From Ulvibacterium sp. (lineage in GTDB: Bacteria > Bacteroidota > Bacteroidia > Flavobacteriales > Flavobacteriaceae): a stretch of 64,000 nt of DNA. The position numbers and the translations under genes were made by a program. The stretch lies in assembly GCF_028285715.1 (NCBI RefSeq), contig NZ_JANQOO010000006.1, positions 1-64,000 of the forward strand, in the 5' to 3' direction. Below are positions 10,140 through 19,610 of this stretch, in pieces; position 1 is the first letter of the stretch, and every line of letters begins with the position of its first letter. The notes below the pieces were generated by a model that ran no database searches, had not been told where the DNA came from, and saw nothing but the letters and a program-made list of their open reading frames with translations.

Positions 10140-13100
10140 TTATTCCTCCAAGCGTATATCCAGACCCAAACCTTTCAGTTCGTGCATCAATACGTTAAAG
10201 GATTCTGGTAATCCAGGTTCTGGCATGGTCTCACCCTTTACGATAGATTCGTAGGTCTTTGCCCTACCAATAACGTCATCGGATTTAACCGTCAATATTT
10301 CCCGCAGGGTAGCGGAAGCTCCATAGGCTTCTAGGGCCCATACTTCCATCTCCCCAAAACGTTGGCCTCCAAATTGGGCCTTTCCACCCAAAGGTTGTTG
10401 CGTAATCAAGGAATAAGGTCCTATTGATCTCGCATGCATCTTATCGTCCACCATATGGCCTAATTTTAACATGTAAATGACCCCAACGGTGGCGGGCTGA
10501 TCAAATCGTTGCCCTGTGCCTCCATCAAAAAGATAGGTATGGCCAAATCGCGGAATACCGGCTTCATCTGTATAACTGTTGATTTCATCCAACGTGGCTC
10601 CGTCAAAAATAGCGGTTGCATATTTTTTGCCCAATTTAAGACCGGCCCATCCAAGAACAGTTTCGTAAATCTGTCCAATGTTCATACGTGATGGTACCCC
10701 AAGTGGATTCAATACAATATCTACAGGGGTTCCATCCTCCAAGAAAGGCATGTCCTCCTGACGTACTATTCTGGAAACAATACCCTTGTTACCGTGACGC
10801 CCCGCCATTTTATCGCCAACCTTAAGCTTTCGCTTCTTAGCGATGTAAACCTTGGCCAACTTCATGATACCCGCAGGAAGTTCATCTCCTACGGAAATGG
10901 TGAATTTGTCCCTTCTCAGGTTTCCTTGAAGATCGTTCAATTTAATCTTATAATTGTGAAGCAAGTCGGCGACCGATGCATTGGTCTCTTTATCCGTTGT
11001 CCAGCTTCCTCCAACCAAATGTGCAAAGTCATCCACGGCATTCAACATCTTTACGGTATACTTTTTGCCCTTTGGCAAAACTTCTTCACCCAAATCGTTC
11101 AAAACCCCTTGAGATGTCTTTCCACTGATCAAAGAGAACAGTTTCTCAACTAAAATATCCTTTAGTTGTTGAAATTTCACTTCGTATTCCATCTCCAAAT
11201 TGGAAATGGCCTCTTTGTCCTCTGAACGTTTCCGCTTATCTTTAATAGACCGCGAGAACAACTTCTTATCAATGACAACTCCGGTAAGGGATGGTGAGGC
11301 CTTTAAAGAGGCGTCCTTTACATCACCGGCCTTATCCCCAAAAATAGCCCGAAGTAGCTTCTCTTCCGGTGTAGGGTCGGATTCCCCCTTTGGTGTGATC
11401 TTACCGATAAGAATGTCCCCGGGTTTCACCTCTGCACCGATGCGTATCATACCATTTTCATCCAAATCCTTGGTAGCTTCTTCCGACACATTGGGAATAT
11501 CATGGGTCAATTCCTCGGCACCTAATTTGGTATCCCTTACCTCTAGGGCATACTCATCTACATGGATGGAAGTAAAGATGTCCTCACGTACCACTTTTTC
11601 CGAAATCACGATAGCATCCTCAAAGTTGTATCCCTTCCATGGCATGAAGGCGACCGTTAGGTTACGCCCTAAGGCCAATTCGCCATTTTCCGTAGCATAG
11701 CCTTCACAAAGGACCTGCCCTTTTTTAACCTTATCACCTTTGCTTACTATGGGCTTTAGGTTGATACTGGTACCTTGATTGGTCTTTCTGAATTTGACCA
11801 GCTCATAAGTCTTTTCATCTTCATCAAAACTTACTAACCTTTCGGCATCCGTCCTGTTATATTTGATGGTGATTTTTTCAGCATCCACATATTCTATTAC
11901 CCCTTCACCCTCTGCATTGATCAATACCCTGGAGTCCGAAGCCACTTGACGTTCCAATCCTGTACCAACAATAGGCGATTGTGGTTTCAATAAGGGAACG
12001 GCCTGGCGCATCATGTTAGATCCCATTAGGGCCCGGTTGGCATCATCATGCTCCAAAAACGGAATTAGGGAAGCAGATATAGATGCTATCTGGTTCGGTG
12101 CCACATCCGTATAATTCACTTCGGAGGGATCCACGACGGGGAAATCCCCCTCTTCACGTGCAATAACCTTATCACTGTCAATCGTTCCATCCTCTTTCAT
12201 AGGAATGTTAGCCTGCGCAATTTTCATTCCTTCTTCCTCTTCCGCACTTAAGTACGAATACTCCTTGGTGTCTACCTTGCCATTTTCGACCTTGCGATAC
12301 GGCGTCTCCAAAAAGCCCATAGGGTTAACCTTAGCAAAAACGGAGAGTGAGGAAATCAAACCGATATTGGGCCCTTCAGGGGTTTCTATAGGGCACAATC
12401 TTCCATAATGGGTATAGTGGACATCACGTACCTCAAATCCTGCCCTTTCCCTTGAGAGACCTCCCGGTCCTAAAGCGGACAGTCTTCTTTTATGCGTTAT
12501 CTCAGCCAGCGGATTCGTTTGATCCATAAACTGGGACAATTGGTTTGTACCAAAGAATGAATTAATAACCGAGGACAAAGTCTTTGCATTGATTAAATCA
12601 ATAGGGGTAAATACCTCATTGTCCCTTACGTTCATCCGTTCACGAATAGTCCTTGCCATACGGGCCAAACCTACTCCAAACTGAGAGGATAATTGTTCCC
12701 CAACAGTACGGACGCGACGGTTGGACAAGTGGTCTATATCATCGATTTCCGCTTTGGAATTGATGAGTTCTATGAGATATTTTATAATGGTAATGATATC
12801 GTCCTTGGTCAAGACCTGTTTGTCCATTCCGATATCAAGACCCAACTTTTTGTTCATTCGATAACGACCAACCTCTCCCAGATTATACCGCTGATCGGAG
12901 AAGAACAATTTGTCTATAATGCCACGAGCGGTTTCCTCATCGGGTGGCTCCGCATTTCGCAATTGACGGTATATGTGCTCTACGGCTTCCTTTTCCGAGT
13001 TGGTAGGATCCTTTTGCAAGGTGTTGTGAATAATGGCATAGTCCGACTGGGCATTGTTCTCCTTATGTAGCAAAATCGTTTTTACATCGGTATCCAAAAT

Positions 13101-13949
13101 CTCGTCTATATGTTCTTTCTCGAGAATAGTATCCCGGTCCAAAACAATTTCGTTCCGTTCAATGGAAACCACTTCTCCAGTATCCTCATCTACGAAGTCC
13201 TCATGCCAGGTATTCAAAACCCTTGCCGCCAATTTACGGCCCAGAATTTTCTTTAGTCCTGCTTTTGAGACCTTTACCTCTTCGGAAAGGTCAAAAATTT
13301 CCAGGATATCCTTATCCCGCTCAAATCCAATGGCCCTAAACAGTGTAGTAACCGGCAATTTTTTCTTTCTATCAATGTAAGCATACATGACACCATTGAT
13401 ATCCGTAGCAAACTCGATCCAAGAACCTTTAAAAGGAATTACCCTTGCCGAATACAGTTTGGTGCCATTGGCATGAAAAGACTGTCCAAAAAAGACACCG
13501 GGTGAACGGTGAAGCTGTGAAACAACTACTCTTTCCGCACCATTTATTACGAAAGTACCGCTGGGCGTCATATAGGGAATTGTCCCTAAATATACATCTT
13601 GTACAATGGTCTCAAAATCCTCGTGTTCCGGATCGGTACAGTATAATTTCAATCTTGCCTTTAAGGGTACGCTATAGGTAAGCCCCCTTTCAATACACTC
13701 TTGAATTGAATACCTGGGAGGATCTATAAAATAATCCAAAAATTCGAGCACGAACTGATTCCTCGTGTCCGTAATCGGAAAGTTTTCCATAAAGGTATTG
13801 TACAGACCTTCATTGCCCCTTTCATCCGATTTGGTCTCAAGTTGAAAAAAATCTTGAAAAGATTTTATCTGGATGTCCAAGAAATCCGGGTACTCCGGCG
13901 TGTTCTTAGCGGATGCAAAATTTATTCTTTCAGTTTGTTTTGTGAACAT
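10140..13949 (-). CDS. rpoB: DNA-directed RNA polymerase subunit beta
   Basis: Second large subunit of RNA polymerase, 1269 residues, a typical length for Bacteroidota. The rifampicin-pocket region reads [16 protein letters not shown] and then [14 protein letters not shown]. The Gln, Asp, His and Ser positions where resistance changes usually arise all carry the sensitive-type residue. The active-site lysine segments [12 protein letters not shown] and the C-terminal [18 protein letters not shown] are present. The ATG at 13949 begins the protein ([11 protein letters not shown]). It lies 143 bp downstream of rplL, and this gap holds a terminator-like hairpin that may set the ratio of polymerase to ribosomal protein expression. 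Confidence 0.99.
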   Translation of the reverse strand: MFTKQTERINFASAKNTPEYPDFLDIQIKSFQDFFQLETKSDERGNEGLYNTFMENFPITDTRNQFVLEFLDYFIDPPRYSIQECIERGLTYSVPLKARLKLYCTDPEHEDFETIVQDVYLGTIPYMTPSGTFVINGAERVVVSQLHRSPGVFFGQSFHANGTKLYSARVIPFKGSWIEFATDINGVMYAYIDRKKKLPVTTLFRAIGFERDKDILEIFDLSEEVKVSKAGLKKILGRKLAARVLNTWHEDFVDEDTGEVVSIERNEIVLDRDTILEKEHIDEILDTDVKTILLHKENNAQSDYAIIHNTLQKDPTNSEKEAVEHIYRQLRNAEPPDEETARGIIDKLFFSDQRYNLGEVGRYRMNKKLGLDIGMDKQVLTKDDIITIIKYLIELINSKAEIDDIDHLSNRRVRTVGEQLSSQFGVGLARMARTIRERMNVRDNEVFTPIDLINAKTLSSVINSFFGTNQLSQFMDQTNPLAEITHKRRLSALGPGGLSRERAGFEVRDVHYTHYGRLCPIETPEGPNIGLISSLSVFAKVNPMGFLETPYRKVENGKVDTKEYSYLSAEEEEGMKIAQANIPMKEDGTIDSDKVIAREEGDFPVVDPSEVNYTDVAPNQIASISASLIPFLEHDDANRALMGSNMMRQAVPLLKPQSPIVGTGLERQVASDSRVLINAEGEGVIEYVDAEKITIKYNRTDAERLVSFDEDEKTYELVKFRKTNQGTSINLKPIVSKGDKVKKGQVLCEGYATENGELALGRNLTVAFMPWKGYNFEDAIVISEKVVREDIFTSIHVDEYALEVRDTKLGAEELTHDIPNVSEEATKDLDENGMIRIGAEVKPGDILIGKITPKGESDPTPEEKLLRAIFGDKAGDVKDASLKASPSLTGVVIDKKLFSRSIKDKRKRSEDKEAISNLEMEYEVKFQQLKDILVEKLFSLISGKTSQGVLNDLGEEVLPKGKKYTVKMLNAVDDFAHLVGGSWTTDKETNASVADLLHNYKIKLNDLQGNLRRDKFTISVGDELPAGIMKLAKVYIAKKRKLKVGDKMAGRHGNKGIVSRIVRQEDMPFLEDGTPVDIVLNPLGVPSRMNIGQIYETVLGWAGLKLGKKYATAIFDGATLDEINSYTDEAGIPRFGHTYLFDGGTGQRFDQPATVGVIYMLKLGHMVDDKMHARSIGPYSLITQQPLGGKAQFGGQRFGEMEVWALEAYGASATLREILTVKSDDVIGRAKTYESIVKGETMPEPGLPESFNVLMHELKGLGLDIRLEE

Positions 13950-14024
13950 CTATGGACAGTATTTTGATCGTGAATGATAAATAGGTAGTATATGCCCTCA
14001 TATACGCAAAAATGTATTATGTAT

Positions 14025-14068
14025 AAAAAGGCTTAGGTCTAACCCCGTAAGGACGGGAAAAGACCTAA
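14025..14068 (-). terminator. Attenuator-like hairpin between rplL and rpoB
   Basis: On the minus strand an 8-bp outer stem TTAGGTCT / AGACCTAA (14061-14068 with 14033-14040) encloses an inner CCCGT / ACGGG stem with a 4-base loop. GCC and five T follow. This is the shape of an intrinsic terminator at the position where E. coli has the rplL-rpoB attenuator. Partial read-through is an inference. Confidence 0.7.
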
Positions 14069-14092
14069 ACCAATGTGCTATAGTCGCTGCTA

Positions 14093-14476
14093 TTATTTAA
14101 GCTCAACTTCTGCTCCTGCTTCTTCCAATGATTTTTTGATTCCTTCGGCTTCGTCTTTACTTACACCTTCCTTAACGGCTTTAGGTGCGCTATCAACAAT
14201 GTCCTTAGCATCTTTTAATCCTAGTCCAGTCAATTCCTTGACCAATTTTACAACGGCAAGCTTAGATCCTCCTGGAGCCTTCAAAATTACGTCGAATTCT
14301 GTTTTTTCCTCCGCGGCCTCAGCTTCTCCACCTCCAGCGGCGCCACCTCCGGCTACGGCCACGGCCGCTGCTGCAGGCTCTATACCGTATTCTTCTTTTA
14401 ATATATCGGCCAATTCGTTTACCTCTTTTACGGTAAGATTAACCAATTGTTCTGCGAAATCCTTTAAATCTGCCAT
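14093..14476 (-). CDS. rplL: 50S ribosomal protein L7/L12 (bL12)
   Basis: Multi-copy stalk protein of the large ribosomal subunit that recruits translational GTPases. The 127 residues show the usual order. An N-terminal dimerisation domain ([26 protein letters not shown]) is followed by an Ala/Gly/Glu-rich flexible hinge (about 35-58). The C-terminal globular domain has the conserved [21 protein letters not shown] and [15 protein letters not shown] motifs. It follows rplJ by 49 bp, as expected for the L10-(L12)n stalk genes. A strong hairpin follows before rpoB, so rplL can be made in excess of the polymerase subunits. Confidence 0.99.
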   Translation of the reverse strand: MADLKDFAEQLVNLTVKEVNELADILKEEYGIEPAAAAVAVAGGGAAGGGEAEAAEEKTEFDVILKAPGGSKLAVVKLVKELTGLGLKDAKDIVDSAPKAVKEGVSKDEAEGIKKSLEEAGAEVELK

Positions 14477-14525
14477 TTTTCTATCGTTTAATAAAATTTT
14501 AAAATATACTTAGTTTAGTGTGTGC

Positions 14526-15044
14526 TTATTCTTTTTCGGAAAGGGTCTTTAGGATACCTGCGAGCTTGCCTCCACCAGACTTAAGACCTGAAATAACATT
14601 CTTCGCCGGTGATTGCAACAATCCGATAATATCCCCAATAATCTCTTCCTTGGACTTAATACTCACGAGAGTATCCAACTTATCGTCCCCTATAAAAATT
14701 GCCTCCTCAATAAAGGCTCCTTTCAACAAGGGTCTATCCGATTTTTTCCTGAAATTCTTAATCAGTTTTGCCGGACCGTTCCCAGTTTCCGAGAACATCA
14801 ATGAAGTATTTCCCTTTAGAACTTCGGGAAGTTCACCGAATTCTTTATCGGAGGCCTCCATTGCCTTGGCAAGCAAGGTGTTCTTAACTACGGATAGCTT
14901 AACATTGGCCTTAAAACACGCCCTTCTCAAATCCGAGGTCGCAGCGGCATTCAATCCCGATATATCAGCCAAATAAATGGTAGCGTTATCGGATAGCTGA
15001 GCAGTTAAATCCTGTATTACGTTTGCTTTTTCTTCTCTTGTCAT
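14526..15044 (-). CDS. rplJ: 50S ribosomal protein L10 (uL10)
   Basis: Base of the ribosomal stalk, which binds 23S rRNA with L11 and anchors L12 dimers. 172 residues starting MTREEKANVIQDL, with the conserved AATSDLRRACFKANVKLSVVKNTLLAKA segment (about 34-60) and a C-terminal helix that should bind L12. The length is normal. It sits 27 bp after rplA and 49 bp before rplL. In E. coli the L10-L12 complex represses its own leader; I cannot identify a comparable structure in the short gap here. Confidence 0.98.
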   Translation of the reverse strand: MTREEKANVIQDLTAQLSDNATIYLADISGLNAAATSDLRRACFKANVKLSVVKNTLLAKAMEASDKEFGELPEVLKGNTSLMFSETGNGPAKLIKNFRKKSDRPLLKGAFIEEAIFIGDDKLDTLVSIKSKEEIIGDIIGLLQSPAKNVISGLKSGGGKLAGILKTLSEKE

Positions 15045-15071
15045 ACTAATAATTTTTAACTCCCAGCGGAA

Positions 15072-15761
15072 TTATACGGTTTTTGGATCCAATGGTACGC
15101 TAGGACTCATAGTACTGGACATGTAAATGCTCTTCATATACACCCCTTTGGCCGCGGCTGGCTTGAGCTTTACCAAAGTATCCAATAATTCCCTGGCATT
15201 ACCTGCTATCTTATCGGCCGAAAAAGATGCCTTTCCAATAGCTGCATGTACAATACCGGTCTTGTCTACCTTAAAATCAATCTTACCCGCCTTTACATCG
15301 GAAACGGCCTTGCCTACCTCCATAGTAACCGTACCTGTTTTTGGATTGGGCATTAGGCCTCTTGGCCCCAAAACACGTCCCAAAGGACCTAGTTTTCCCA
15401 TAACACTGGGCATGGTTATAATTACATCGACATCTGTCCAACCGCCCTTGATCTTATCCAAATATTCGTTCAATCCCACGTAATCGGCACCAGCCTCCTG
15501 AGCTTCAGCCTCTTTATCCGGTGTCACCAAAGCCAAGACCTTGACATCCTTACCGGTACCATGAGGTAGGGTAACCACCCCTCTTACCATTTGATTGGCT
15601 TTTCTGGGATCTACCCCCAATCGAACCGCTAAATCAACGGATGCGTCAAATTTTGTATTGGTTATTTCCTTTACCAAAGCTGAAGCCTCATCCACGGAAT
15701 AGAGCTTGTCCCTGTCTATTTTGGCGTGGGCTTCCTTTTGCTTTTTTGTCAATTTTGCCAT
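15072..15761 (-). CDS. rplA: 50S ribosomal protein L1 (uL1)
   Basis: Protein of the mobile L1 stalk at the ribosomal E site. 229 residues, with the characteristic motifs [20 protein letters not shown] (about 40-59) and [21 protein letters not shown] (about 120-140). The C-terminal [15 protein letters not shown] is also typical. It follows rplK by 20 bp. In other bacteria L1 represses the rplK-rplA message by binding a mimic of its rRNA site; I did not find a convincing mimic in the short leader here. Confidence 0.99.
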   Translation of the reverse strand: MAKLTKKQKEAHAKIDRDKLYSVDEASALVKEITNTKFDASVDLAVRLGVDPRKANQMVRGVVTLPHGTGKDVKVLALVTPDKEAEAQEAGADYVGLNEYLDKIKGGWTDVDVIITMPSVMGKLGPLGRVLGPRGLMPNPKTGTVTMEVGKAVSDVKAGKIDFKVDKTGIVHAAIGKASFSADKIAGNARELLDTLVKLKPAAAKGVYMKSIYMSSTMSPSVPLDPKTV

Positions 15762-15781
15762 TTCAGTTGCTTTTTAAAGAT

Positions 15782-16219
15782 TTAAAAAGGTCTTTTCCCT
15801 GAAACCTTCATACCCATTGATCTTGCGGTACCCGCTACCATACTCATTGCGGATTCTACCGTGAAGGCATTAAGGTCCACCATTTTATCTTCGGCGATTA
15901 CCTTGATTTGGTCCCAGGTTACACTACCTAATTTAACTCGGTTAGGTTCGCCAGATCCTTTCTTAATCTTAGCTGCTTCCATCAATTGAACCGCCGCTGG
16001 TGGTGTCTTTACAACAAAATCGAAAGATTTGTCCTTGTATACGGTGATAACAACTGGCAATACTTTGCCTGGTTTGTCCTGTGTCCTGGCATTGAACTGT
16101 TTACAGAACTCCATGATGTTAACGCCGGCAGCACCTAAGGCGGGTCCAACCGGTGGCGATGGATTCGCAGCACCTCCCCTAACTTGTAGTTTAACTACTT
16201 TACCTACTTCTTTTGCCAT
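15782..16219 (-). CDS. rplK: 50S ribosomal protein L11 (uL11)
   Basis: Component of the GTPase-associated centre of the large subunit, needed for stringent-response sensing by RelA-type enzymes. 145 residues with the N-terminal proline-rich [25 protein letters not shown] motif and the C-terminal rRNA-binding domain ending [17 protein letters not shown]. It is 69 bp downstream of nusG and begins the ribosomal-protein part of the operon. Confidence 0.99.
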   Translation of the reverse strand: MAKEVGKVVKLQVRGGAANPSPPVGPALGAAGVNIMEFCKQFNARTQDKPGKVLPVVITVYKDKSFDFVVKTPPAAVQLMEAAKIKKGSGEPNRVKLGSVTWDQIKVIAEDKMVDLNAFTVESAMSMVAGTARSMGMKVSGKRPF

Positions 16220-16288
16220 TGTCTAAAATTAAATTGAAAGCGTGTTAATTGGAAGCAACACAACTTTTAAATATGTAACAATTTTTCT

Positions 16289-16840
16289 TTATATCTTCTC
16301 AACTTGCATATAACTGAGTTCCAATGGGGTTTTTCTTCCGAAAATCTTAACCATAACCTCAAGCTTACGCTTTTCCTCGTTTATCTTCTCTACGGTTCCA
16401 TTGAACCCATTAAACGGCCCATCGATAACCTTAACCGTTTCCCCATGGACAAAGGGTATGGCCACACTATCCGTATTTACGGCCAGCTCGTCTACTTTTC
16501 CTAACATTCGGTTTACCTCGGACTTACGCAAGGGTACGGGATCACCTCCTTTTGTTTCACCCAAAAATCCTATAACATTGGTAATGGAGCGAATTATATG
16601 TATCATCTCCCCACCCAAATTGGCCTTGATCATTATATAACCCGGAAAATAAACCCTTTCTTTATTTATCTTTTTCCCATTACGGATTTGGATAACCTTC
16701 TCGGTAGGTACTAAAACATCTTCCAAATAGTCCGAAAATCCATGACGCTCCACTTCGCTTTCAATGTAGCCTTTGATCTTGTTTTCCTGACCACTGACCG
16801 CTCTTACCACATACCACTTTTTTTCCAATACTTCCGACAT
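16289..16840 (-). CDS. nusG: Transcription termination/antitermination factor NusG
   Basis: RNA polymerase-associated elongation factor that couples transcription to translation and assists Rho. 183 residues. The N-terminal NGN domain begins at KKWYVVRAVSGQENKIKGYIE and contains VYFPGYIMIKA. A C-terminal KOW domain begins near GETVKVIDGPFNGFNGTVEKINEEKRKLEV. The gene lies 10 bp after secE, the usual pairing. Confidence 0.98.
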   Translation of the reverse strand: MSEVLEKKWYVVRAVSGQENKIKGYIESEVERHGFSDYLEDVLVPTEKVIQIRNGKKINKERVYFPGYIMIKANLGGEMIHIIRSITNVIGFLGETKGGDPVPLRKSEVNRMLGKVDELAVNTDSVAIPFVHGETVKVIDGPFNGFNGTVEKINEEKRKLEVMVKIFGRKTPLELSYMQVEKI

Positions 16841-16850
16841 GGCGACCCTT

Positions 16851-17039
16851 TTAATTTAGAATTTTATTGAAGTACAATTGAATCAATTTGCTGAAGACTG
16901 TGTCCACTCCCCAAGTGGCCAAGGCAAAAAGAATGGAAAAAACAGCCACCACCACCATTAGGTTCGAGGATTCTGCCCTAGAAGGCAAGGTCACATTATT
17001 CCTTAGTTCTTCAATAGATTCCTTGATATATGTCAACAT
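16851..17039 (-). CDS. secE: Preprotein translocase subunit SecE
   Basis: Essential small subunit of the SecYEG translocon in the inner membrane. The start at 17039 (MLTYIKESIEEL) gives 62 residues with a short amphipathic N-terminal helix containing the conserved VTLPSRAES turn. One transmembrane helix follows (about residues 26-46, LMVVVAVFSILFALATWGVD). Upstream in-frame starts only add charged residues (KDKRR) and are less likely. It sits between tRNA-Trp and nusG, the standard order in this phylum. Confidence 0.93.
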   Translation of the reverse strand: MLTYIKESIEELRNNVTLPSRAESSNLMVVVAVFSILFALATWGVDTVFSKLIQLYFNKILN

Positions 17040-17130
17040 ACTTCTTCTTTTATCCTTCACGGGAGAAGAGACCCCCGTCGTTTGAACATGGGACAGGTTT
17101 CTCGCCTCGTTAACTATCCATTTTATTTTG

Positions 17131-17203
17131 CACGGGAGGAGAGACTCGAACTCCCGACACCTGGTTTTGGAGACCAGTGCTCTACCAACTGAGCTACACC
17201 CGT
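17131..17203 (-). tRNA. tRNA-Trp (CCA)
   Basis: 73-base cloverleaf on the minus strand beginning ACGGGTGTAGCTCAG. The anticodon loop CTCCAAA gives anticodon CCA, and the T loop is TTCGAGT. The acceptor stem pairs at six of seven positions; the sixth pair is T opposite T. The 3' CCA is not encoded. It lies between tuf and secE as is usual in Bacteroidota. Confidence 0.95.
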
Positions 17204-17220
17204 TTCTATGGTGCTTTTCT

Positions 17221-17238
17221 TCCCGATAACTATCGGGA
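17221..17238. repeat. Short perfect palindrome between tuf and tRNA-Trp
   Basis: TCCCGATA-AC-TATCGGGA is a perfect 8-bp inverted repeat with a 2-base centre. It has no T-run on either side. The 11 bases after it (GAGCTACACCC, 17239-17249) repeat part of the neighbouring tRNA gene at 17191-17201. Confidence 0.6.
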
Positions 17239-17265
17239 GAGCTACACCCTTTTATAATTGCAGGG

Positions 17266-17297
17266 AAAGGTGTCCCACTAAACGTGGAACACCCTTT
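17266..17297 (-). other. Stem-loop after tuf
   Basis: On the minus strand AAAGG(G)TGTTCCAC pairs with GTGGGACACCTTT across a 5-base loop, about 13 bp with one bulge and one G-T pair. No T-run follows, so it is probably an RNA processing or stability element rather than a full terminator. Confidence 0.55.
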
Positions 17298-17323
17298 ACC
17301 TACACTATAAATTATCTAAAAGA

Positions 17324-18511
17324 TTAATCCAATATCTTGGTCACCTGTCCGGCACCAACGGTTCTACCACCTTCACGGATGGCGAAACGAAGACCGACAT
17401 TTAAAGCGATTGCCTGAATCAAATCAACAGTAATCGTAAGGTTATCCCCTGGCATAACCATCTCAACTCCGTCAGGAAGGTTAATGTTACCCGTAACATC
17501 CGTAGTCCTTACATAGAATTGTGGACGATAGTTGTTATGAAATGGAGTATGACGCCCACCTTCTTCTTTCTTTAGGATATAGACCTCAGCTTCAAATTTG
17601 GCGTGAGGCTTTACAGAACCTGGCTTACAGATTACCATTCCTCTTTTGATATCGGATTTCTCGATACCTCTCAAAAGGATACCCACATTGTCACCCGCTT
17701 CACCCCTATCCAAAATTTTACGGAACATCTCAACACCAGTAATGGTAGAAGTTAATTTCTCGGCACCCATTCCGATAATTTCTACCGGATCTCCTGTGTT
17801 TGCCACACCGGTTTCAATACGACCGGTAGCCACAGTACCACGACCGGTAATGGTGAATACATCTTCAACAGGCATTAAGAAATCCTTATCCACATCCCTT
17901 TTCGGCAATTCGATCCAAGAGTCTACCGCTTCCATCAATTCCATAACAGTATCGACCCATTTTTGCTCTCCGTTCAAGGCACCCAAAGCCGAACCTGCAA
18001 TTACAGGACCATTGTCACCATCGTACTCATAGAAAGAAAGCAATTCCCTTACTTCCATTTCGACCAATTCTATAAGTTCGTCATCATCCACCATATCCAC
18101 TTTGTTCATGAAAACCACGATTCTTGGAATACCTACCTGACGCCCCAAAAGGATGTGCTCACGAGTTTGTGGCATAGGACCATCTGTAGCGGCAACCACC
18201 AATATGGCACCATCCATCTGGGCAGCACCTGTTACCATGTTCTTCACGTAATCCGCGTGACCTGGACAGTCCACGTGTGCATAGTGACGATTGGCCGTTT
18301 GATATTCTACGTGTGATGTATTAATGGTGATACCCCTTTCTTTCTCTTCAGGAGCGTTGTCGATAGAATCGAAACTTCTAATTTCAGAAAGCCCTGCATT
18401 TGCCAATACGGTTGTAATAGCGGCAGTCAATGTAGTTTTACCGTGATCCACGTGTCCAATAGTACCTATATTTAAGTGCGGTTTGGAACGATCAAAAGTT
18501 TCCTTTGCCAT
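17324..18511 (-). CDS. tuf: Elongation factor Tu
   Basis: GTPase that delivers aminoacyl-tRNA to the ribosome. 395 residues, full length. G1 is GHVDHGKTT (about residues 19-27), G3 DCPGHADY (about 81-88) and G4 NKVD (about 136-139). Domains II and III are complete, ending [13 protein letters not shown]. It is embedded in a tRNA cluster: tRNA-Thr upstream and tRNA-Trp downstream, followed by secE-nusG-rpl-rpo. The arrangement suggests co-transcription and RNA processing of tRNAs and mRNA. Confidence 0.99.
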   Translation of the reverse strand: MAKETFDRSKPHLNIGTIGHVDHGKTTLTAAITTVLANAGLSEIRSFDSIDNAPEEKERGITINTSHVEYQTANRHYAHVDCPGHADYVKNMVTGAAQMDGAILVVAATDGPMPQTREHILLGRQVGIPRIVVFMNKVDMVDDDELIELVEMEVRELLSFYEYDGDNGPVIAGSALGALNGEQKWVDTVMELMEAVDSWIELPKRDVDKDFLMPVEDVFTITGRGTVATGRIETGVANTGDPVEIIGMGAEKLTSTITGVEMFRKILDRGEAGDNVGILLRGIEKSDIKRGMVICKPGSVKPHAKFEAEVYILKKEEGGRHTPFHNNYRPQFYVRTTDVTGNINLPDGVEMVMPGDNLTITVDLIQAIALNVGLRFAIREGGRTVGAGQVTKILD

Positions 18512-18565
18512 TTTTAAATGAATTTAATCTTAGTTATATATTAGTGTACAATTATATTTTTATTG

Positions 18566-18637
18566 AGCCAACGACGAGATTTGAACTCGTGACCTCTTCC
18601 TTACCAAGGAAACGCTCTACCCCTGAGCTACGCCGGC
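18566..18637 (-). tRNA. tRNA-Thr (GGT)
   Basis: 72-base cloverleaf starting GCCGGCGTAGCTCAG. The acceptor stem GCCGGCG / CGTTGGC is fully paired with two G-T pairs. The anticodon loop TTGGTAA gives anticodon GGT, and the T loop is TTCAAAT. It lies just upstream of tuf. Confidence 0.95.
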
Positions 18638-18650
18638 TTAATGGGTTTCA

Positions 18651-18674
18651 GGCCCGCCTGACCGTCGGGCAGGT
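18651..18674. repeat. Imperfect palindrome between two tRNA genes
   Basis: CCCGCCTGAC (18653-18662) and GTCGGGCAGG (18664-18673) form an inverted repeat with 8 Watson-Crick pairs of 10 and one G-T pair. It is GC-rich in an AT-rich gap and has no T-run. It resembles the short dispersed palindromes I have seen in flavobacterial genomes, but only this copy was noticed here. Confidence 0.5.
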
Positions 18675-18729
18675 TCAAAGTTTAAAGTTTCGGCTCTAAA
18701 ACCACAAACGTCAACTCAGCTTTTCTTTG

Positions 18730-18802
18730 AGCGGGAGACCGGGTTCGAACCGGCGACATTCAGCTTGGAAGGCTGACGCTCTACCAACTGAGCTACTCCC
18801 GC
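18730..18802 (-). tRNA. tRNA-Gly (TCC)
   Basis: 73-base cloverleaf starting GCGGGAGTAGCTCAG with a perfectly paired 7-bp acceptor stem. The anticodon loop CTTCCAA gives anticodon TCC, and the T arm is CCGGTTCGAACCCGG. Confidence 0.95.
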
Positions 18803-18885
18803 AATATTCTCCTATCCAAAATTTCAAATCGTCGTTCCTATTACGCTAAATAGGGAACACAAAACAAAACTTTATGCCAATTTGG

Positions 18886-18967
<82 letters not shown>

Positions 18968-18993
18968 CTATCTAATGTTTTTAAGACCTTTTG

Positions 18994-19067
18994 AGCCGAT
19001 GGAGGGACTCGAACCCACGACCTGCTGATTACAAATCAGCTGCTCTAGCCAGCTGAGCTACATCGGC
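18994..19067 (-). tRNA. tRNA-Thr (TGT)
   Basis: 74-base cloverleaf starting GCCGATGTAGCTCAG with a perfect acceptor stem GCCGATG / CATCGGC. The anticodon loop TTTGTAA gives anticodon TGT, and the T loop is TTCGAGT. It is the first tRNA of the cluster, just after the hpf terminator. Confidence 0.95.
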
Positions 19068-19090
19068 CTTTTACCCCCTTTTTGCGCATA

Positions 19091-19116
19091 AAAAAGTCCG
19101 CTATTTCTAACGGACT
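19091..19116 (-). terminator. Terminator after hpf
   Basis: On the minus strand AGTCCG / CGGACT with an A/T-rich loop is followed by TTTTT. It separates the rpsU-xerC-hpf unit from the tRNA-tuf unit. Confidence 0.75.
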
Positions 19117-19168
19117 GCAAATGTATATATTTATTTGTTTAATCAAAACAAAATTTGGAAAATTTTAA

Positions 19169-19471
19169 TCAGGCGTAAACCCGCAGTTTTTCTTTCTTTT
19201 TTATCAGTTTTCTCTCAAGCGAACTACAGGCAGAATCCACTGCTTCCTCAAAGGATTTACATTGTTTTTTTATCCTAAATTTATCCTTCGGGATATGAAG
19301 AATTATTTCCGCTATCTTGTTTTCCTTGGCACTTGTATTTTCTACTTTTAAATAAACATCCGAATGTATCACCTTATCGTAAAAAGTATCCAATTTGTTC
19401 AATCGATTTTGAATGAAACTTACTAATTCTTGGTTGGCATTAAAATTTACGGATTGTGTGTTTACTTTCAT
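19169..19471 (-). CDS. hpf: Ribosome hibernation promoting factor, short form
   Basis: Small ribosome-binding protein of the HPF/RaiA family that occupies the tRNA and mRNA channel of idle ribosomes. 100 residues, so a short HPF without the C-terminal dimerisation domain. The start KVNTQSVNFNANQELVSFIQNRLNKLDTFY and the pattern KFRIKKQCKSFEEAVDSACSSLERKL fit the beta-alpha-beta-beta-beta-alpha fold. It lies 139 bp after xerC in the conserved rpsU-xerC-hpf-tuf neighbourhood, which fits a role in growth-phase control of translation. In this genus the name raiA would also be used. Confidence 0.9.
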   Translation of the reverse strand: MKVNTQSVNFNANQELVSFIQNRLNKLDTFYDKVIHSDVYLKVENTSAKENKIAEIILHIPKDKFRIKKQCKSFEEAVDSACSSLERKLIKKKEKLRVYA

Positions 19472-19610
19472 CTGTTCAAATTTTGCTGTTTTATAAATTC
19501 ATTATTCTATCCGATTTGTTATGGAAAATACCATTCGCCATAGAGCCCTTCGGCCAACATCAAGATTTGTAGTGACTTATTTCATAGACCTCATGTTTTA
19601 AATTGTTTAA

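Noticed and set aside
17239-17250. A second, broken tRNA gene beside tRNA-Trp
   Set aside because: Only 11 bases match; there is no anticodon arm or acceptor stem, so it is noted only as a short repeat.
18505-18699. Plus-strand frame across the tRNA-Thr gene
   Set aside because: Its TTRFELVTSSLPRKR peptide comes from the complement of a tRNA-Thr, a well-known false gene type.
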